From Streptomyces sp. S4.7 (GTDB lineage: Bacteria; Actinomycetota; Actinomycetes; Streptomycetales; Streptomycetaceae), in contig NZ_CP048397.1 in the NCBI RefSeq assembly GCF_010384365.1, positions 3,968,001-4,032,000 of the forward strand: 64,000 bases of DNA. Direction: 5' to 3'. Made by a program: the position numbers and the translations under genes. Below the pieces are notes generated by a model. It had not been told where the DNA came from, ran no database searches, and was given only the letters and a program-made list of their open reading frames with translations. Below are positions 59,994 through 64,000 of the stretch, piece by piece; positions within the stretch are counted from its first letter, which is position 1; each line of letters opens with the position of its first letter.

Positions 59994-62502
59994 CACCGTC
60001 GACTTCGGTATCGACCTGGGTACGACCAACAGCGCCATCGCCGTCGTCGAGGGCGGCAACGTCTCCGTCATCAAGAACAACGACGGCTGGGACATCACAC
60101 CCTCCGCGGTGTGGATGCCCAAGGAGGGCAGGGTCCACGTCGGCCGCGCCGCGCGCGACCGCGTGGAGCACGACCCGGCGAACGCCACCGCCGAGTTCAA
60201 GCTGGAGATGGGCCTCGCCGACTCGCGGAAGACCTTCACCACCGCCGGAGTCTCCCTCAGCCCGCCCCAGCTGTCGGCGGAGGTTCTGCGGTCGCTGCGC
60301 GCGGACGCCGCTCACCACTGCGGCACCCCGCCCGAGTCGGCGGTGATCACCGTCCCCGCGGCGTTCGCGCTGAACCAGAACAAGGCCACCATGGAGGCCG
60401 CCGAGCTGGCCGGATTCACCTCCGCGTGCCCGCTGGTGCAGGAGCCGACGGCGGCGGCCTTCGCGTACGGCTTCCAGGACGCCACCGACCGCGCGTACTG
60501 GATGGTGTTCGACTTCGGGGGCGGCACCTTCGACGCCGCCCTGGTCAGCAAGCGCGACGGCGACCTCCGGGTGCTCAACCACGCCGGAGACCCCTACCTC
60601 GGCGGCAAGCTGATCGACTGGGCGGTGATCGAGCGGCTGCTGGTGCCCGCCGCCGCCGCCGAGCTGGGTCTGACGGAGATGCGCCGGGACAACCCGCAGT
60701 GGCGCGCGAACTTCGCGAAGCTGAAGCGCGCGGCGGAGGACGCGAAGATCCATCTCTCCCGGCGCGACCAGGTCGACATGCTGATCGAACTGGGCGACGC
60801 CGACGGCAACCCCCTCACCCTCGAACACACGCTGACCCGCGGTGAGCTGGACGCGATCGCCGAGCCCTTCTACGTCCGGGCGATCAACCTCTGCCGCGAC
60901 GCGCTCGCCGAGGCGGCGCTCGGCCCCGACGACATCGACCGGCTGCTGCTCGTCGGCGGCGTGACGCTCTCTCCCGGGCTCCGTGAACGGCTGGCCGACC
61001 CGCGTCACGGCCTCGGCATCGAACTCGATGTCAGCCTCGATCCGACGACGGTCGTCGCCCGTGGCGCGGCGATCTTCGCCAGCACGGTGCGGATCCCGCG
61101 GTCGAAGTCGGCGCCGGTGCCGGCGGGGCAGTTCGCCGTCGAGCTGTCGTACGAGCCGAGTGTCACCACGCTCCAGCCCACGGTCGGCGGACGCCTGCGC
61201 GGTGCTTCGGAGCCGGCGGCGGGCTCTTCGGAGACCGGGGCGCCGTCGGGGGTGGACTGGGCCGGTTACACGGTGACCCTGAACAACCCGGACGGTCAGC
61301 CGCCGTTCCGCTCCGCCGCCATCTCGCCGAACGCGGACGGCGTCTTCGTCACCGACGTGGCCGTCGACCCGCACACCACGTCGAAGTTCTTCGTCGAGCT
61401 GACGGACCCGTCGGGCGCCCGGTGCGAACTCGCCTCCAACACCCTGTCGATCACCCACCGGGACCTGGAGTTCGGCGGCGTACGGCTCGCGCACTCGCTG
61501 GGCATCCAGCTCGCCGAGCAGGTCTTCGCGCCCATGCTGCGCAAGGGCGCCACTCTGCCGACCTCGGTGCGTGAGGTGTTCCGTACGTCGGCGGCCCTGC
61601 ACCGCTCCGACGCCGACGCCACGATCCGGATCCCGGTCATCCAGGGCGAACGCGGCCGGGCCGACCGCAACCGTGGCGTGGGCATGCTGGAGATCCGGCC
61701 GCGTGACATCCGGATCGATCTGCCCGCCGGCAGCGAGGTCGAGGTGACCGTCGAGGTCGACAGATCCAGCATGGTGACGGTGATCGCCGATGTGCCGCTG
61801 GTGCAGGCGCAGTTCGAGGCCGAGATCGACCTCGACAACATCCGCACCACGGATCCCCAGGAGCTGCGGAAGTCGCTGGAGCAGGCGGAGGAGCGGCTGG
61901 GGGCGCTGCGCGGGTTCGTGGCCGACACGGGCTCGGCCGACGCCGAGCGGCGGCTGGCCAAGCTGGACGAGGAGCGCACCGTCAGCACGGCCCGTGACCA
62001 GGTCGGCGCCTCGACGGTGGACGTCGGGGCCGCCGCCGCCGCGGAGGAGCGACTGCGCGATCTGGAGGCCGAGTTGGACGACATCGCGGACGCGGTGGGG
62101 CTGCCGGGTCTCGTACAGGACCTGCGGGCCGCGATCGCCGAGGCCGACGAACTCGTGCGTCAGCACGGCGACGCGGCCGACCGGCAGGAGCTGGCCGCCA
62201 TCCGGAGCCGGGCCGACGAGGCGATCAACGCACAGGACTCGGTCGCCGTCCGCGGGCTCATCGACCGGACGGGGTCGCTGCTGTTCGAACTTGAGCGGCG
62301 CAGCCCCGACTGGGCGGTGAAGCTGTTCTACACGCTCCAGGAGATGCTCCGCTCGTCCGGACAGGCGGGGCCGCTCATCCAGCAGGGGCAGCGGGCCATC
62401 GCGGCGAACGACCGGCAGGGCCTGGACGCGGTGAACCAGCGGCTGTACCGGCTGCTGCCCAAGGATGAGCAGGACAAGGTCGTCTGGCTGGGCAGGGCGT
62501 GA
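59986..62502 (+). CDS. Hsp70/DnaK-like molecular chaperone with extended C-terminus
   Basis: An 838-residue Hsp70. The ATPase domain is complete: phosphate-1 FGIDLGTTNSAIAVVEGG, AVITVPAAFALNQNKATMEA, connect-1/phosphate-2 VFDFGGGTFDAALV and adenosine motif LLLVGGVTLSPGLRERL. A beta-sandwich region follows (about residues 380-600, with PAGQFAVELSYEP and DIRIDLPAGSEVEVTVEVD), then long coiled coils (EQAEERLGALRGFVADTGSA) instead of the DnaK lid. It is longer than housekeeping DnaK (about 620). ATG 59986 overlaps the previous gene by 8 nt, and the stop overlaps the next start. Its dedicated J-like and GrpE-like partners are in the same operon. Confidence 0.92.
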   Translation: MRDTVDFGIDLGTTNSAIAVVEGGNVSVIKNNDGWDITPSAVWMPKEGRVHVGRAARDRVEHDPANATAEFKLEMGLADSRKTFTTAGVSLSPPQLSAEVLRSLRADAAHHCGTPPESAVITVPAAFALNQNKATMEAAELAGFTSACPLVQEPTAAAFAYGFQDATDRAYWMVFDFGGGTFDAALVSKRDGDLRVLNHAGDPYLGGKLIDWAVIERLLVPAAAAELGLTEMRRDNPQWRANFAKLKRAAEDAKIHLSRRDQVDMLIELGDADGNPLTLEHTLTRGELDAIAEPFYVRAINLCRDALAEAALGPDDIDRLLLVGGVTLSPGLRERLADPRHGLGIELDVSLDPTTVVARGAAIFASTVRIPRSKSAPVPAGQFAVELSYEPSVTTLQPTVGGRLRGASEPAAGSSETGAPSGVDWAGYTVTLNNPDGQPPFRSAAISPNADGVFVTDVAVDPHTTSKFFVELTDPSGARCELASNTLSITHRDLEFGGVRLAHSLGIQLAEQVFAPMLRKGATLPTSVREVFRTSAALHRSDADATIRIPVIQGERGRADRNRGVGMLEIRPRDIRIDLPAGSEVEVTVEVDRSSMVTVIADVPLVQAQFEAEIDLDNIRTTDPQELRKSLEQAEERLGALRGFVADTGSADAERRLAKLDEERTVSTARDQVGASTVDVGAAAAAEERLRDLEAELDDIADAVGLPGLVQDLRAAIAEADELVRQHGDAADRQELAAIRSRADEAINAQDSVAVRGLIDRTGSLLFELERRSPDWAVKLFYTLQEMLRSSGQAGPLIQQGQRAIAANDRQGLDAVNQRLYRLLPKDEQDKVVWLGRA

Positions 62503-63599
62503 GAGGCGTGACGGATGTGACGGACGACAGGGCGGATGTGACCGATCCTGCGCGGGCACGGGCACTGAGCCTGCAACTGGCGTTGAACCGGGCCCACTCG
62601 GCGGCCCGTACGGGTGATCTCGACCTGGCGGCGCGGCTGCTGGACGAGCTGGACGAGCTGGGCGAGTCGGACGAACCATCCGGGCCGGACGCCCACTCCG
62701 CTCACGCGACGGTGCTGGCCGCCCTCAATCTCCGCGCCAAGGTGCATGCCCAGCGCGGCGAGCTGACCGAGGCGGACGCGTGCTGGTCGCGGGTGGAGGC
62801 CCTCGCCCCCGACGACCCGGACGCGGCGGCCGGCCGCCGTACCCTCGCGAAGATCGCCGCCGGGCGGCGGCACGCCCGCCCGGTCGTCCACACCGGCCGG
62901 GTCGCGGTCGTCGCCGCCGCGCTGGCGGGAGTCGCGCTGATCGGCGGTGGCGGCTGGCTCCTCGCGACCGGCGACGACGGCGACGGCGACCGGCGCTCGT
63001 CGGACTCGGTGGCCGAAGCGGACACCGGATCGGAGCGGCTGCGGGAGGAGTCGCGCCGGGCCGATGCCCTCAAGGAGCGTCTGGAGGCGCTCGAAGCGGG
63101 CGACACGGCCGCCGCGGCGCGCCGTGACAGCACGCTCGACGCGGTCGCCGAGCGCCTGGCGATGCCGGGTGTGGAGATCCGGCGGCATGCCGATGACGTC
63201 CAACTGGTCTTCAGCACGGGGGTGTTCCCGTACGACTCCGTCATCGGCCCGCAGGGCGCGTCCGCGCTGACGGAGATCGGCCGCAGGCTGGCCGACCTGG
63301 AGTCCGACCTCGGGGCTGGGGCGGGGGCCGGGAGCGGTACGGGGGTGGAGACCACCGTGGTGGGCCACTCCGTTGCCGTGCCCGGCGGCGCCCCGAGCGG
63401 CGGATCGGTGGTCGCGCTGAACCGGGCCCGGGTGGCCGCCCAGTATCTGGCGCAGGACAGCGACCTGCGGCTGACGGACTTCCGGCTGGTCAGCGCGGAC
63501 CAGCGGCGGGGCCCCTTCCCGGCGACGGAGGCGAACGCGCCCCGCAACCGTACGGTCACGCTGCTGATCACCCCGAAGGAGCCACCGCCCGCGCCCTGA
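62499..63599 (+). CDS. TPR-like membrane protein with an OmpA-like C-terminal domain
   Basis: A 366-residue last gene of the operon. The N-terminal 125 residues are helical repeats (LALNRAHSAARTGDLDLAAR, LNLRAKVHAQRGELTEADAC); residues about 130-155 are a membrane segment (VAVVAAALAGVALIGGGGWL). Outside, a coil (RREEsRRADALKERLE-type) leads to an OmpA-like fold, VFSTGVFPYDSVIGPQGASA, LNRARVAAQYLAQDSDL and ATEANAPRNRTVTLLI, the last with the NRRVE-like peptidoglycan-binding position as NRTV. GTG 62499 overlaps the Hsp70 stop. It could tether the chaperone system to the cell wall. Confidence 0.8.
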   Translation: MRGVTDVTDDRADVTDPARARALSLQLALNRAHSAARTGDLDLAARLLDELDELGESDEPSGPDAHSAHATVLAALNLRAKVHAQRGELTEADACWSRVEALAPDDPDAAAGRRTLAKIAAGRRHARPVVHTGRVAVVAAALAGVALIGGGGWLLATGDDGDGDRRSSDSVAEADTGSERLREESRRADALKERLEALEAGDTAAAARRDSTLDAVAERLAMPGVEIRRHADDVQLVFSTGVFPYDSVIGPQGASALTEIGRRLADLESDLGAGAGAGSGTGVETTVVGHSVAVPGGAPSGGSVVALNRARVAAQYLAQDSDLRLTDFRLVSADQRRGPFPATEANAPRNRTVTLLITPKEPPPAP

Positions 63600-63625
63600 T
63601 GACGCGGCGCCCCGAGAGCCCCCGG

Positions 63626-63991
63626 CTACCGTGCCGCGAACTGCGTGAGGATGGCCTGCACTTCGTAGATGTCGACGCCCTTGGTGAAGGTCTTCTGGAT
63701 CGGCACCGAGGCCCCGGAGAGCCAGATCTTCAGCTCGGCGTCGAGATCGAACGTGCCGGCCGTCTCCACGGCGAAGTGCGAGATGCTCCGGTACGGAATG
63801 GAGTGGTACTCGGTCTTCTTGCCGGTTATCCCCTGCTTGTCGACGAGGATCAGCCGCCGGTCGGTGAAGAGGATGCTGTCACGGATCAACTGGTAGGCGG
63901 CGTGCACCTGTTCGCCCTGCCCCAGCAGTCGCGCGTAGTCCTGCTGGGCGGTGGCCGGATTGATGGTGTGTGCGTTGCCGAACAGTGCCAT
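63626..63991 (-). CDS. Bacterial PH-domain protein (PF08000 type)
   Basis: A 121-residue single-domain protein. The pattern QQDYARLLGQGEQVHAAYQL, SILFTDRRLILVDKQGITGK, YHSIPYRSISHFAVETAGTF and FTKGVDIYEVQAIL fits bacterial PH (bPH_1) proteins, which form open-ended beta barrels and often ring-like oligomers. The ATG is at 63991, close to the window edge. It converges on the Hsp70 operon with 26 bp between the stops. The function is unknown. Confidence 0.88.
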   Translation of the reverse strand: MALFGNAHTINPATAQQDYARLLGQGEQVHAAYQLIRDSILFTDRRLILVDKQGITGKKTEYHSIPYRSISHFAVETAGTFDLDAELKIWLSGASVPIQKTFTKGVDIYEVQAILTQFAAR

Positions 63992-64000
63992 GAGATTCCC

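Noticed and set aside
59764..62679. 971-codon open frame on the minus strand opposite the Hsp70 gene
   Set aside because: Low-complexity Arg/Gly/Val composition and no motifs; the Hsp70 signatures are on the plus strand.

Overview
The window is high-GC actinobacterial DNA, almost certainly from a Streptomyces or close relative. Third codon positions are strongly G/C, GTG starts are common, many stop and start codons overlap (ATGA, GTGA), and the gene families are typical of that group: DUF397 with its XRE regulator and ATP-binding partner, GPP34, a TerD family protein and DmdR-type iron boxes. No rRNA, tRNA or CRISPR array was seen.

Left part (1-24.5 kb). An imine-reductase-like enzyme and a partial PPOX/F420 enzyme are divergent from a MerR regulator, which has a MerR-spaced promoter. 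Next comes an iron-controlled operon for an NRPS-independent (IucA/IucC) hydroxamate siderophore: type III PLP decarboxylase, diaminobutyrate aminotransferase, diaminobutyrate decarboxylase, IucA/IucC, IucD-like N-hydroxylase, second IucA/IucC and a glutamine-synthetase-like ligase. A siderophore-binding lipoprotein on the opposite strand closes the locus, and iron boxes lie at both ends. The aminotransferase carries an in-frame internal deletion that removes its PLP lysine. A MITE-like repeat and a GntR/MocR remnant follow. Then come GPP34, a membrane glycosyltransferase-like protein, a cytochrome b/sulfite-oxidase fusion, methyltransferase, DUF2064 and GT2 genes, an OmpR-type two-component system, a PEP mutase family enzyme and an epimerase.

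Middle (24.5-46 kb). After a TPR protein, a DUF5713 protein and a lipoprotein comes an apparent defence and conflict island. A DndB/DGQHR-like protein is divergent from an HTH-N6-methylase, followed by a complete type I R-M operon (HsdM, HsdS, HsdR). Further along are a DUF397/XRE/ATP-binding trio, a two-gene unit ending in a lysozyme-like domain protein, a Ser/Thr kinase with a TPR-like tail, and a superfamily I helicase with a RelE-like N-terminus.

Right part (46-64 kb). This holds a secreted peptidase, a TerD protein fused to two CAP domains and a frameshifted methyltransferase. It also has a decayed PLP enzyme/ATP-grasp/MFS locus, an ECF sigma factor with a His-rich membrane protein, and a frameshifted ferric-reductase-like protein. 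The best candidate for an undescribed system is a tightly coupled six-gene operon at 54957-63599. It encodes a membrane protein with a J-like N-terminus and Septum_form-like repeats, an FHA/winged-helix protein, a Ser/Thr kinase with an altered catalytic loop, a GrpE-like factor, an Hsp70 and a TPR/OmpA-like membrane protein. It looks like a private, membrane-linked Hsp70 machine wired to phospho-signalling.

Several lesions recur: three single-base frameshifts, one in-frame deletion and one deletion fusion. Whether they are real decay or sequencing and assembly error cannot be settled from this sequence alone.
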